Source: Rhodospirillaceae bacterium
GTDB taxonomy: Bacteria > Pseudomonadota > Alphaproteobacteria > Rhodospirillales > JABHCV01
Assembly (NCBI GenBank): GCA_018662005.1
Contig: JABJHA010000014.1
Span: 81,266 to 145,265, forward strand
Length of the DNA: 64,000 nt
Direction: 5' to 3'
Shown: positions 18,575 to 28,237 of the stretch, one piece after another
Layout: each line of letters opens with the position of its first letter
Numbering within the stretch: the first letter of the stretch is position 1
Program-made: the position numbers and the translations under genes
The notes under the pieces: model-generated
Told to the model about the DNA's origin: nothing
What the model saw: only the letters and a program-made list of their open reading frames with translations
Database searches by the model: none

Positions 18575-21500
18575 ATGACAGACCTTACCCTCGCCCATCA
18601 TTTATCATTCAAAGATCTGTACGACAATGATGGATTGATCCGCCTCGACAAGGCTTTCCTTGAACACATGCAAGAAGCCGATGGCGATCTTTCCAGGCGT
18701 CTCATCGATGCCCGTAAAGATCCTGACGCTCTGGACGAGAAAGCAACGTCCGATCTTATTTTGGATTTAGGCCCACATGTTGATGATTTTATCGGACATT
18801 TGTTTGGTATTGAGCGACAGATCCGCGAACTAGCCGAACGCCATCATGATCTGGCGCCCCTGTTCGCCTGTAAAAGGTTATTCGTTCAACGCCAGGCGGC
18901 CAAAAAAATAAAGCCGGATGAAGCCGGGACAATCGACGGCTCAGGCCTGGAGCAACAACTGACGGCGCAAATGGGTGACGCCTTTGATCAACTGACATTC
19001 GCCAAAACCGTGATGAACTGGCTCGATGATGAAGAGACCAATGCCGACGCCCTTGATATGGCCAGGCGCTACGCTGCCTGGGCTTTCCATACACAAGCAG
19101 GAAAGCAGCGCCATCGCGCCGATGTTTTGTTCAAGGGGCCTGAAAAAGTCGACTTCATGAATTTGGTGGAGGCCGAAACCTTTCACGACCACGGCACCGA
19201 TATTCTGCACCTGCCGCCCGAATCTCAACATCCCCGCGACGGCTTCGCCCTGACCGATCAGGGATGCGATCTTGTCGGCGCGCTTGACCAGGCGAACTAT
19301 TGCGTCATCTGCCATGACCGGGGCAAGGACACCTGCTCGCGTGGCATTCGCGATAAACAAAGCGGTGCTTTCGCCAGCAATGAGCTGAACATTCCACAGG
19401 CCGGTTGTCCGTTGGAAGAAAAGATATCCGAAATGCACAAAGCCAAGGCTGACGGTCATGCCGTGGCGGCGCTGGCGATCATCGCCATCGATAACCCGAT
19501 GACAGCAGCCACCGGTCACCGTATCTGCAATGACTGCATGAAAGCCTGCATCTACCAAAAACAGGAACCGGTCAATATTCCCGAAGCCGAAACACGGACG
19601 CTCAAAGACGTTCTTGAATTACCCTGGGGATTTGAAATCTATTCCCTGCTAACCCGCTGGAACCCCTTGAACTTCAAACGCCCCCATCCGGCCAGTGACA
19701 GCGGCTACAAAGTATTGGTCGTCGGCCAGGGACCGGCCGGTTTCACCCTTGCCCATTACCTGATGAATGAAGGCCACACGGTCGTTGCCATTGACGGGGC
19801 CAAAATCGAACCGCTGGATGCTTCTTTAAGCGGCATCAGCCAAAGTGGCGAGCGGACTGCCTTCGAACCGATCCATAGCTTTACCGATATTGAAGAACCG
19901 CTGGACGAGCGAACCATGGCCGGTTTTGGCGGCGTTGCCGAATACGGGATCACCGTGCGCTGGAACAAGAATTTTCTAAAAGCCATCCGTATCATGCTCG
20001 AACGCCGTGCCCACTACACCCTGTATGGCGGGGTTCGCTTCGGTGGTGCGATCACCGCTGACAACGCCTTCGAGATGGGCTTCGATCACATCGCCCTTTG
20101 CATCGGCGCTGGCAAACCAACCGTGCTTGGCATTCCCAACGCGCTGGCCCGCGGTGTTCGTCAGGCATCGGATTTCCTGATGGCGTTGCAGTTGACCGGG
20201 GCGGCGAAGTCCGACTCCGTAGCCAACCTCAACATCCGCCTGCCGGTTGTCGTCATTGGCGGCGGATTGACTGCCATCGATACGGCGACCGAGGCGCTGG
20301 CCTATTACGTTAAACAGGTCGAGAAATTCCTTGTCCGGCATGAGAAACTGGCTGCCAACGGCGGCGTCGATGCGGACTGGAGCAAGGAAGAACAAGGTTT
20401 CGCCGAAGAGTTTCTGCAACACGGCAAGGCTATACGTGATGAGCGGCAAGCAGCCGCTAAGGAAGACCGTCTACCCAATTTTGCGCCATTGCTCGACAGC
20501 TGGGGTGGGGCGACCATTGCCTACCGGCGTCGCCTGATTGATGCGCCCAGTTACACCCTGAACCACGAAGAAATCACCAAAGCCTTTGAGCAGGGCATCA
20601 ATTTCGCCGAGATGGTCTCTCCCGTCGCCATCGACGTGGATGACCACGGCCATGCCCAGGCAATCAAACTTGAAGTACAGGAACTGGACGAACACAACCG
20701 CCCCAATGCGACAGGCCATGTTATTTCCCTGCCTGCACGATCAATCCTGATCGCTGCCGGAACCCAACCCAATACGGTGATCGCCCGCGAATATCCCGGT
20801 TTTGCCGATCTTGACGGCAAATACTTCCAGGCCGAAGACGAAGACGGCAATATTGTTTCACCTGAATGGTCGGCCAAGCCCGAAGAAGCGCAAGTGACCA
20901 TGAAGGTCACCGAAAACGGTCATTCCATTACCTTCTTTGGCGATCTCCACCCATCCTTTGCCGGTAATGTGGTAAAAGCCATGGCCAGCGCCAGGCGGGG
21001 CTATCCGGTAATCAACCGGCAACTGGTAAAAAATCCGCCGAGCCCCGTCAGCGCGTCCAATCTGGTGGAGCAGCTTGATCATGGACTTCGGGCTCGTGTT
21101 GTCGACGTCATTCGCCTGACCCCCAACATCGTCGAGGTCGTCTTGCACGCGCCGCTGGCGGCCAGGGCTTTCAAGCCGGGGCAGTTTTTCCGCCTGCAAA
21201 ACTTCGAGGCCAACGCCAAACGCTGTGACGGCACGGTTCTGGGCATGGAAGGTCAGGCACTGACCGGGGCCTGGGTCGACGTTGAAAAAGGACTGGTCGC
21301 CACCATCGTCCTTGAAATGGGTGGCTCATCCAGCTTGTGTGAACTATTGCAACCGGGAGAGCACGTCATCCTGATGGGACCGACAGGCGCGCCGACGGAA
21401 ACCCCCGGCGGCGAGACCGTTGTTCTGGTCGGCGGCGGGCTGGGCAACGCCGTGCTGTTTTCCATCGGTCAGGCGTTTCGCCAGGCAGGATCAAAGGTTC

Positions 21501-22057
21501 TCTACTTCGCCGCCTACAAAGGCACCGGCGACCGTTACCACATTGACAACATCGAAGCCGCCGCCGACACCATCGTCTGGTGTTGCGACGAAGCGCCCGG
21601 CTTTGAACCCGGACGCGATGGCGACAAAGCCTTTGTCGGCAATGTTGTCGAGGCCATGACCGCTTACGCCAATGGTGGCCTGGGCGACAACCCGATTTCC
21701 ATGAAAGACGCCGAACGGATGCTTGTCATTGGTTCGGACGTCATGATGAAGGCCGTCGCCGATGCCCGACACGGTATTTTGAAAGAACACCTTGATCCGG
21801 CCCATACCGCCATCGGCTCCATCAACTCGCCCATGCAATGCATGATGAAGGAGATCTGCGCCCAGTGTCTGCAATTGCACAGGGACCCTGAAACCGGTGA
21901 GGAAACGATCATCTTCTCATGCTTTAATCAGGATCAGAATCTTGATCATGTTGTCTTCCCGGCCCTCAAACAACGGCTGCTTCAAAACGCCGTGCAGGAG
22001 AAACTAACCCGCCAATGGATCATGCATTGCATGTCGGACTTGCAAGACGCGGGTTAA
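18575..22057 (+). CDS. Nfn-like fusion flavoprotein: GltD/NfnB-type plus PyrK/NfnA-type oxidoreductase
   Basis: This is a 1160-residue cytoplasmic flavoprotein. After about 230 residues of unrecognised helical sequence, a GltD-like Fe-S region carries C243, C246, C254, C278 and C318, C321, C325 (YCVICHDRG, AGCPLEEKI, GHRICNDCMKAC). A GltD/NfnB-like FAD and NAD(P)H module follows, with GQGPAG near 384 and VVVIGGGLTAIDTATEAL near 556. From about residue 830 the protein resembles PyrK/NfnA: VVLHAPLAARAFKPGQFFRL, VLVGGGLGNAVLF, and a terminal cysteine set C1089, C1095, C1098, C1116. The whole resembles both subunits of Nfn transhydrogenase, or GltD plus PyrK, in one chain. The substrate pair is unknown, and electron bifurcation is only a hypothesis. 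Confidence 0.75.
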   Translation: MTDLTLAHHLSFKDLYDNDGLIRLDKAFLEHMQEADGDLSRRLIDARKDPDALDEKATSDLILDLGPHVDDFIGHLFGIERQIRELAERHHDLAPLFACKRLFVQRQAAKKIKPDEAGTIDGSGLEQQLTAQMGDAFDQLTFAKTVMNWLDDEETNADALDMARRYAAWAFHTQAGKQRHRADVLFKGPEKVDFMNLVEAETFHDHGTDILHLPPESQHPRDGFALTDQGCDLVGALDQANYCVICHDRGKDTCSRGIRDKQSGAFASNELNIPQAGCPLEEKISEMHKAKADGHAVAALAIIAIDNPMTAATGHRICNDCMKACIYQKQEPVNIPEAETRTLKDVLELPWGFEIYSLLTRWNPLNFKRPHPASDSGYKVLVVGQGPAGFTLAHYLMNEGHTVVAIDGAKIEPLDASLSGISQSGERTAFEPIHSFTDIEEPLDERTMAGFGGVAEYGITVRWNKNFLKAIRIMLERRAHYTLYGGVRFGGAITADNAFEMGFDHIALCIGAGKPTVLGIPNALARGVRQASDFLMALQLTGAAKSDSVANLNIRLPVVVIGGGLTAIDTATEALAYYVKQVEKFLVRHEKLAANGGVDADWSKEEQGFAEEFLQHGKAIRDERQAAAKEDRLPNFAPLLDSWGGATIAYRRRLIDAPSYTLNHEEITKAFEQGINFAEMVSPVAIDVDDHGHAQAIKLEVQELDEHNRPNATGHVISLPARSILIAAGTQPNTVIAREYPGFADLDGKYFQAEDEDGNIVSPEWSAKPEEAQVTMKVTENGHSITFFGDLHPSFAGNVVKAMASARRGYPVINRQLVKNPPSPVSASNLVEQLDHGLRARVVDVIRLTPNIVEVVLHAPLAARAFKPGQFFRLQNFEANAKRCDGTVLGMEGQALTGAWVDVEKGLVATIVLEMGGSSSLCELLQPGEHVILMGPTGAPTETPGGETVVLVGGGLGNAVLFSIGQAFRQAGSKVLYFAAYKGTGDRYHIDNIEAAADTIVWCCDEAPGFEPGRDGDKAFVGNVVEAMTAYANGGLGDNPISMKDAERMLVIGSDVMMKAVADARHGILKEHLDPAHTAIGSINSPMQCMMKEICAQCLQLHRDPETGEETIIFSCFNQDQNLDHVVFPALKQRLLQNAVQEKLTRQWIMHCMSDLQDAG

Positions 22058-22074
22058 AAGGCCATTTTCCAGCA

Positions 22075-23433
22075 ATGACGGATTCTCAAAGCAATGATCA
22101 GGCTGAAGCGCTCGGCCTGTTGGAAGATTTAATCGGACAGGCCAAAAAAGCCGGCGCCGATGACTGTGACGCGGTCTTTATCAAAGGCGTATCCCTGTCG
22201 AAATCAATACGACTGGGAAAACCTGAACATCTGGAACGCTCCGAAGGCCGTGATATTGGCCTTAGGGTCTTTATCGGCCAGCGCCAGGCTATCGTGTCAT
22301 CCTCTGATACCGCACCCGAAGCACTGGCGGAACTTTCGATGCGCGCCGTTGCCATGGCCCGTGCCGTACCCGAAGACCCCTATTGCGGACTTGCCGAAGC
22401 GGGACAATTAGCCAAAGACATTCCCGATCTCCAATCCTGCGACCCTTTCGAGCCTGACGCCGAACATTTAAGCGATCTCGCTAGCCGTGCTGAAGAAGCG
22501 GCATTGGCGGTTTCCGGTGTTACCAATTCGGAAGGTGGTTCGGCGGGCTGGGGTGCCTACACGGTAGCCATGGCGGGCTCAAACGGATTTTCTCACGCCT
22601 ACGCCAATTCCAGCCATTCGCTCAGCGCCTCGGTGATTGCCGGTGAAGGCACCGGAATGGAACGCGATTACGACTATACCGCCGCCGTATACGCTGCCGA
22701 TATGGAAAGCCCGGAAGCCATCGGCAAGAGTGCCGGTGAAAAAGCCATCAAGCGCCTGCACCCGAAAAAAGTTGAAACCGCTGCTGTACCGATCATTTAC
22801 GACCCACGGGTATCAAAAAGCCTGATCGGGCATCTGTCGGCAGCCGTCAACGGCTCGTCGATTGCCCGTGGCTCATCATTTTTGAAAGACAAGATGGGAC
22901 AGCGGATTTTTGCCAAAGGCGTCAATATCATCGACGATCCGCATCGTAAACGCGGACTGAAATCCCGTCCCTTCGACGGCGAAGGCGTGGCCACCAGACG
23001 CTCGCATCTGATCAATGACGGCGAACTGACAACATGGTTCATGGATCTGCGTTCGGCCCGCCAACTGGGGCTTGAAACGACGGGCCACGCTTCAAGGGGA
23101 ACCTCCTCACCACCATCACCTTCGGCCAGCAATCTTTATCTGGAGCCCGGCACCATGACCCCGGAAGAACTGATGGCGGATATTGGGCAGGGACTTTATG
23201 TCAACGAACTGATCGGTTTTGGCATCAATGGCGTAACCGGCGATTATTCACGCGGGGCCAGTGGTTTCTGGATTGAAGACGGCAAAATCGCCTTCCCGGT
23301 CAGCGAAGTCACCATCGCAGGAAACCTGAACGAAATGTTTGCAAATTTAAGCGCCGCCAACGATCTTGAATTCCGCTACGGCATTGATGCGCCAAGCGTT
23401 CGTGTTGATGGCATGACGGTGGCCGGGCGCTAG
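22075..23433 (+). CDS. tldE: TldE/PmbA metalloprotease subunit
   Basis: TldE (PmbA) is the non-catalytic partner of the TldD protease. The 452-residue length equals E. coli PmbA. Family segments include RLGKPEHLERSEGRDIGLRV, GRKG-type RSHLINDGELTTWFMDLRSA, TGHASRG and the C-terminal GNLNEMFANLSAANDL. The HExxxH motif of TldD is absent, as expected. The frame extends 20 codons into the preceding gene, but the ATG at 22075 matches the family start. It follows the Nfn-like gene by 17 bases and precedes the LPS genes by 56. Confidence 0.93.
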   Translation: MTDSQSNDQAEALGLLEDLIGQAKKAGADDCDAVFIKGVSLSKSIRLGKPEHLERSEGRDIGLRVFIGQRQAIVSSSDTAPEALAELSMRAVAMARAVPEDPYCGLAEAGQLAKDIPDLQSCDPFEPDAEHLSDLASRAEEAALAVSGVTNSEGGSAGWGAYTVAMAGSNGFSHAYANSSHSLSASVIAGEGTGMERDYDYTAAVYAADMESPEAIGKSAGEKAIKRLHPKKVETAAVPIIYDPRVSKSLIGHLSAAVNGSSIARGSSFLKDKMGQRIFAKGVNIIDDPHRKRGLKSRPFDGEGVATRRSHLINDGELTTWFMDLRSARQLGLETTGHASRGTSSPPSPSASNLYLEPGTMTPEELMADIGQGLYVNELIGFGINGVTGDYSRGASGFWIEDGKIAFPVSEVTIAGNLNEMFANLSAANDLEFRYGIDAPSVRVDGMTVAGR

Positions 23434-23489
23434 CTACCAGCGCCTTGGCATGTTAATGTCCGGCAGTATTTAACGGGGAAATTACAGCC

Positions 23490-25277
23490 GTGGATGACCG
23501 GTCCTTAACGAAGGAACACCAACACCAATCAACCTCCAGCCTGATGCGCAGGCTGGCTGGCGAGTATATCCGGCCTTATATAGGCTGGATTTCATCGGCG
23601 GTGTTTTTCATGATCATCGTTTCGGCAGCCACCGGCATATCCGCGTGGCTAATGGAACCCATCGTCGATGATGTTTTCATCGCCAAAAACAAAGACACTT
23701 TATGGCTTGTTGGTCTGGCGGTTTTCGTCACGTTCGCCGTCAAAGGGGCCGCCAATTATGCCCAGGCGGCTTTAATGAGCCGGGTCGGACTGAAAATTAT
23801 CGCCGATGCGCAAAGTCGCTTGTTCGCGCACCTTGAACGCATGGATCTGGGCTTCTTCCATTCCAACCCGACGGGAACCCTTATTTCACGCTTTACCACC
23901 GATATCGGGCAAATGCGGGCCATCGTCTCCAACGTTCTGACCAGTCTGGGCAAGGATCTGATGAGTCTGATCGCCCTTGTAGCTGTGATGTTTTACCAAA
24001 ACTGGCAACTCGCCTGCATCGCAATTTTCATTTTTCCTATCGCCATCCTGCCAATTTCCAGACTGGGCAAACGCATACGCAAGGTCACCGCCAATACCCA
24101 GGTTGAAGTCGGTTTGTTCATGACCCTGCTTGAGCAAACCTTTCAGGGCATTCGCGTGGTCAAGGCTTACGGGATGGAAGCCTACGAAAAAGGCCGCATG
24201 GATGAAGTGATCACAAAACTGTTCTCTTTAAGTTTTAAATCCGCCCGTATTCGCGCTCTGGCCAGCCCGATCATGGAATCCCTCGGCGGTGTCGCCGTTG
24301 CCATCGTCATCATTTATGGCGGCCAGCAGGTCATCGACGGGGTTAATTCCCCCGGCGCCTTCTTCTCGTTCATCACCGCCCTGCTGATGGCTTACGAGCC
24401 CATGAAACGACTGGCCAATCTGAACGCCAACATGCAGGAGGGTCTGGCCGGCGCCCAGCGCTTGTTTGATGTCCTTGATACGGAACCTGTGATTCTCGAT
24501 AAACCGGATGCCCGCCCTTTAAGCGACATTCAGGGGGAAATTGCCCTCACGAACGTCCATTTTTCCTATACATCGGACACCCCTGCACTTTCCGGCGTAA
24601 ATCTAAATGTTCCCGCCGGAAAGCGGGTCGCCCTTGTTGGACCATCGGGGGCTGGAAAATCGACGATTCTCAACCTGATACCACGTTTTTATGACATCAA
24701 TGAAGGCTCCGTCAGCATCGACGGCATTGATGTGCGCGACGTGACCATGTGCTCGCTGCACGAAAATATCGCCCTGGTCAGTCAGGAGATCACCCTTTTT
24801 GATGACACGGTGCGGGCCAATATTGCGTACGGACGGGCCGGTGCCAATGACCAGGAAATAGAAGATGCCGCCCGCAATGCCGCCGCCCACGATTTTATTA
24901 CCGATCTTCCAGGTGGCTACGACACGCAGGTTGGAGAACAGGGTGTGAAACTATCTGGTGGCCAGCGCCAAAGGCTGGCGATCGCCCGGGCAATGTTGAA
25001 AAATGCGCCGATCCTGCTGCTCGATGAAGCCACATCGGCGCTTGATACGGAGTCCGAACGGCAGGTTCAGGAGGCCCTCGACCAACTGATGAGCGAGCGC
25101 ACCACCCTGGTTATTGCACACAGACTGTCGACCGTTGTTGACGCCGATGTCATCTACGTCATCGAGAACGGTTGCATTAGCCAATCAGGCAGCCATGCCG
25201 CCTTGCTCGATGAGGGCGGCCCCTATGCCAAACTATACGCTTTGCAATTTGCAAGCCAAGGTACGGCAGTCCCGTGA
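23490..25277 (+). CDS. msbA: Lipid A export ABC transporter MsbA
   Basis: MsbA flips lipid A-core across the inner membrane. The 595-residue half-transporter has an N-terminal six-helix membrane domain (residues about 30-320) and a C-terminal ATPase with Walker A GPSGAGKST near 386, signature LSGGQRQRLAIARAM near 489, Walker B ILLLDEATSALD near 509 and the H-loop IAHRLST. It starts with GTG at 23490 after GGGGAA. It is the first gene of a five-gene lipid A/Kdo operon, which supports MsbA over other exporters of the same family. The stop overlaps the next start (GTGA). Confidence 0.9.
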   Translation: MDDRSLTKEHQHQSTSSLMRRLAGEYIRPYIGWISSAVFFMIIVSAATGISAWLMEPIVDDVFIAKNKDTLWLVGLAVFVTFAVKGAANYAQAALMSRVGLKIIADAQSRLFAHLERMDLGFFHSNPTGTLISRFTTDIGQMRAIVSNVLTSLGKDLMSLIALVAVMFYQNWQLACIAIFIFPIAILPISRLGKRIRKVTANTQVEVGLFMTLLEQTFQGIRVVKAYGMEAYEKGRMDEVITKLFSLSFKSARIRALASPIMESLGGVAVAIVIIYGGQQVIDGVNSPGAFFSFITALLMAYEPMKRLANLNANMQEGLAGAQRLFDVLDTEPVILDKPDARPLSDIQGEIALTNVHFSYTSDTPALSGVNLNVPAGKRVALVGPSGAGKSTILNLIPRFYDINEGSVSIDGIDVRDVTMCSLHENIALVSQEITLFDDTVRANIAYGRAGANDQEIEDAARNAAAHDFITDLPGGYDTQVGEQGVKLSGGQRQRLAIARAMLKNAPILLLDEATSALDTESERQVQEALDQLMSERTTLVIAHRLSTVVDADVIYVIENGCISQSGSHAALLDEGGPYAKLYALQFASQGTAVP

Positions 25278-25990
25278 GGCTGGATAAAAGAATCCTGCGC
25301 TCGCAGGTGGTGCAAAACTGCCTGTGTTTTCTGGCCGCCGCCTATATTCGTTTTGTTTATCTGACAAGCCGTTGGAGCGTTGTCGGCGGCGATATTCCCA
25401 AGCGGTTCTGGGATGAAGACAAGATGTTCCTGCTCTGCTTCTGGCATGGACGCCTGATGATGATGCCGCACTGCTGGGATATGTCCAAAACCATCCATAT
25501 GATGATTTCCATGCACCGGGACGGGCGTATCCTTTCAGATACCGTCGCCAAGTTGGGAATCAAAACCATTGTTGGCTCCACATCCAGGGGCGGCGCTGCG
25601 GCGCTGCGTACCATGGTTAAAACGGTCAAAGCTGGTGAATACGTCGGCCTGACCCCGGATGGTCCTCGCGGCCCGCGTATGCGCGCCCAGGAAGGTGTTG
25701 TCACGATAGCCAGACTGGCCAACATTCCGGTTATTCCGATCAGCTACGCCTCAAGCAATTCCAAAATTTTAGGTTCCTGGGATCACTTTGTTGCCGCCCT
25801 GCCCTTTGGCCGCGGAGTCTTTGTTTGGGGTGAACCCATCCACGTTCCCCACACCGCGGACAAAACAGAGCTGGAAAAATCCCGCCAGGAAATCGAAGAC
25901 AGTCTTAATGCGATTTCCGCCGAGGCTGATCGTCTGTGCGGCCTTCGCGTCATTGAGCCAGCCCCACCGGCAGGGGAGACGGCGCCATGA
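25274..25990 (+). CDS. DUF374 lysophospholipid acyltransferase family protein
   Basis: The 238-residue protein belongs to the DUF374 branch of lysophospholipid acyltransferases. It shows FWHGRLMMMPHCWD, SMHRDGRILSDTVAKLGI, GSTSRGGAAALRTMV and LTPDGPRGPRMRAQEGVV, which correspond to the family's acyl-acceptor and catalytic blocks. Homologues commonly sit between msbA and waaA in alphaproteobacteria, suggesting a role in lipid A or Kdo-lipid modification, but the acceptor is unknown. The start is GTG at 25274, overlapping the msbA TGA, and the end overlaps waaA (ATGA). Confidence 0.85.
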   Translation: MRLDKRILRSQVVQNCLCFLAAAYIRFVYLTSRWSVVGGDIPKRFWDEDKMFLLCFWHGRLMMMPHCWDMSKTIHMMISMHRDGRILSDTVAKLGIKTIVGSTSRGGAAALRTMVKTVKAGEYVGLTPDGPRGPRMRAQEGVVTIARLANIPVIPISYASSNSKILGSWDHFVAALPFGRGVFVWGEPIHVPHTADKTELEKSRQEIEDSLNAISAEADRLCGLRVIEPAPPAGETAP

Positions 25991-27255
25991 TATTGTCTAT
26001 CTACCGGATCGTTACCACCCTGGGCCAACCGTTGATCCGTTTTCATCTTTCAAGACGACTGGCCAAAGGCAAGGAAGACAAAACCCGGTTTGGCGAACGT
26101 CTGGGTGTGGCGGGAAAACCACGACCTGATGGAAAGCTGGTCTGGATTCACGCCGCCAGCGTCGGCGAGTCATTGTCCCTGTTACCCTTGATAGAGCGCT
26201 TACGGACTGATTATGCTGACTGGAATATTTTGCTGACCACTGGCACCGTGACATCAGCGGCATTGATGGCGGAACGGCTGCCAGAGGGGACCATTCACCA
26301 GTATGTACCGGTTGATCGAGCCGCCTACGGCGAGCGGTTCCTGAACCACTGGCGGCCAGACCTCGCGTTGTGGGCGGAATCTGAATTCTGGCCCAACCTG
26401 ATCTGTAGAGCTGCGGCAAAAGACCTGCCGATGATTCTGTTGAACGGCAGGATATCCAATAAATCCTACTCCGGTTGGCGGCGTTTTCCGGGTTTGATAA
26501 GAAAACTCCTTGGCGCTTTTTCACTGTGTCTTGGACAATCAAATATTGATGCCGCCCGGCTTAGTGATCTTGGCGCAACAAACGCCAAATCTGTTGGCAA
26601 CCTGAAATTTGCCGCCCCGCCCCTGCCAGCAGACGCGCTAGCTATTGATATATTTACCGCCCAAATCGACGGACGCCCCTGCTGGTTGGCATCAAGCACC
26701 CACAAAGGGGAGGAGGAAATCGTCGGCAGGGTCCAGCTTTCCCTGAAAGAAAAACACCCCGCTTTGCTGAGCATCATTGTGCCGCGCCATCCCGGACGCG
26801 GGATTGAAGTCTCAGCAGGTTTGCAATCCATGGGACTGAACACAGCACTTCGTTCTGCCGGTGAAAAAATCACTGCCGACACGGATATATATATTGCTGA
26901 CACCATGGGTGAATTGGGGTTGTTTTATCGTCTATCGCCTATTGTTTTCATCGGCAAATCGCTAATTGCCTCCGGTGGACAAAATCCCCTGGAAGCGGCC
27001 CGCCTTGGCTGCGCCATCATTTTTGGCCCGCACATGTCCAACTTTGCTGAAATCACCGATACCTTTATGCAAAATCAGGCCGGGCTGGAAATCGCCGATG
27101 AAGCAGGAATGAGAGATACCATCGATCATTTGCTTTCTCATCCTGATGAATGCCTGAAACTGGGGCAAGCAGCAGCCCGGGTCGCCGATAACGAAGCTGA
27201 CGTGCTTGACGCGGTAATGGGAGAGCTCATTCCCTATCTGAAGGGGGGCAATTGA
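25987..27255 (+). CDS. waaA: 3-deoxy-D-manno-octulosonic acid (Kdo) transferase
   Basis: WaaA (KdtA) adds Kdo residues from CMP-Kdo to lipid IVA at the inner face of the membrane. The 422 residues show the GT-B architecture of the family: an N-terminal hydrophobic stretch, WIHAASVGESLSLLPL, LTTGTVTSAALM, QYVPVDR, LWAESEFWPNLI, then C-terminal STHKGEEEIV, IVPRHPGR, DTMGELGLFYRLSPIVFIGKS and GGQNPLEAARLGCAI. It overlaps the previous gene by 4 nt and is followed by lpxK after one base. How many Kdo units it adds cannot be told from sequence. Confidence 0.94.
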   Translation: MILSIYRIVTTLGQPLIRFHLSRRLAKGKEDKTRFGERLGVAGKPRPDGKLVWIHAASVGESLSLLPLIERLRTDYADWNILLTTGTVTSAALMAERLPEGTIHQYVPVDRAAYGERFLNHWRPDLALWAESEFWPNLICRAAAKDLPMILLNGRISNKSYSGWRRFPGLIRKLLGAFSLCLGQSNIDAARLSDLGATNAKSVGNLKFAAPPLPADALAIDIFTAQIDGRPCWLASSTHKGEEEIVGRVQLSLKEKHPALLSIIVPRHPGRGIEVSAGLQSMGLNTALRSAGEKITADTDIYIADTMGELGLFYRLSPIVFIGKSLIASGGQNPLEAARLGCAIIFGPHMSNFAEITDTFMQNQAGLEIADEAGMRDTIDHLLSHPDECLKLGQAAARVADNEADVLDAVMGELIPYLKGGN

Positions 27256-27256
27256 C

Positions 27257-28237
27257 ATGCAAGCCCCCGGCTTTTGGCAATCAGGGAAAGGTGGTTTTCT
27301 GGCGCAATTACTTGCTCCGCTAGGCTGGGCTTATGGATTTGCGACAAAAACCAAAATGGCGACGACCAAGCCCTGGAAATCCCCCATCCCTGTCCTTTGT
27401 GTTGGCAATCTAACAGCGGGTGGAGCCGGGAAAACCCCGGTCGCACTTGATTTGGGCAAACGCCTGATATCAAAAGGCAAGACCGTACATTTCCTGTCGC
27501 GCGGCTATGGGGGCAATGAAAAAGGCCCACTACTGGTCGATCCGGAAATCCATGACCATTTCAGGGTCGGCGATGAACCGCTGTTACTAGCGGCTCTTGC
27601 CCCAACCTGGGTTTCCGGGTCCCGAAAATCCGGATGCATGGCTGCGGCACAGGCAGGGGCTGATCTGATCATCATGGATGACGGATTTCAAAATCCATAT
27701 ATCCATAAAGATTTTTCCACCATTGTTGTTGATGGTGGTTATGGCTTCGGCAACGCCAAAATGATTCCGGCAGGCCCCCTACGCGAAAGCATTGCCGATG
27801 GTTTGGCCCGCGCCAATGCTTGCGTTGTGATCGGAGAAGATACATCGGGCGCACTGCATTCAATTTCAGACTGCGGATTATCTCCACTCAGGGCCAGATT
27901 TGCCGCAGATACGCAAAGCAAAAGCGAACTGACGGGACCGGTTGTCGCCTTCGCCGGCATTGGTCGGCCGGATAAATTTTTTGAAACTGTTTCCCAAATG
28001 GGCCATAACATCGCTTCGGTCATTCCGTTTCCTGACCATCACCCTTATAACAACGCCGATATCGCAACCTTGCGAAATATTGCGACGAAGGCAGGAGCAG
28101 GGTTGATAACCACCCAAAAAGATGAACAGCGACTACCTGCTTCATTTATGGATGAAGTGAGCGTTGTCACCGTCTCTCTTGAATGGACGGATGAGGGGGC
28201 GCTGGAAGCCTTGCTGGATGGAATCTGTAATGCTTAA
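27257..28237 (+). CDS. lpxK: Tetraacyldisaccharide 4'-kinase
   Basis: LpxK phosphorylates the 4' position of tetraacyldisaccharide-1-phosphate to give lipid IVA. The 326-residue protein has the P-loop within CVGNLTAGGAGKTPVALDLG near residues 50-65, FLSRGYGG, VGDEPLLLA, IMDDGFQNP (conserved DDGFQ) and FFETVSQMG, all LpxK hallmarks. It lies one base after waaA, and its 3' end overlaps the next acyltransferase start by 8 bases, indicating translational coupling. Confidence 0.95.
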   Translation: MQAPGFWQSGKGGFLAQLLAPLGWAYGFATKTKMATTKPWKSPIPVLCVGNLTAGGAGKTPVALDLGKRLISKGKTVHFLSRGYGGNEKGPLLVDPEIHDHFRVGDEPLLLAALAPTWVSGSRKSGCMAAAQAGADLIIMDDGFQNPYIHKDFSTIVVDGGYGFGNAKMIPAGPLRESIADGLARANACVVIGEDTSGALHSISDCGLSPLRARFAADTQSKSELTGPVVAFAGIGRPDKFFETVSQMGHNIASVIPFPDHHPYNNADIATLRNIATKAGAGLITTQKDEQRLPASFMDEVSVVTVSLEWTDEGALEALLDGICNA

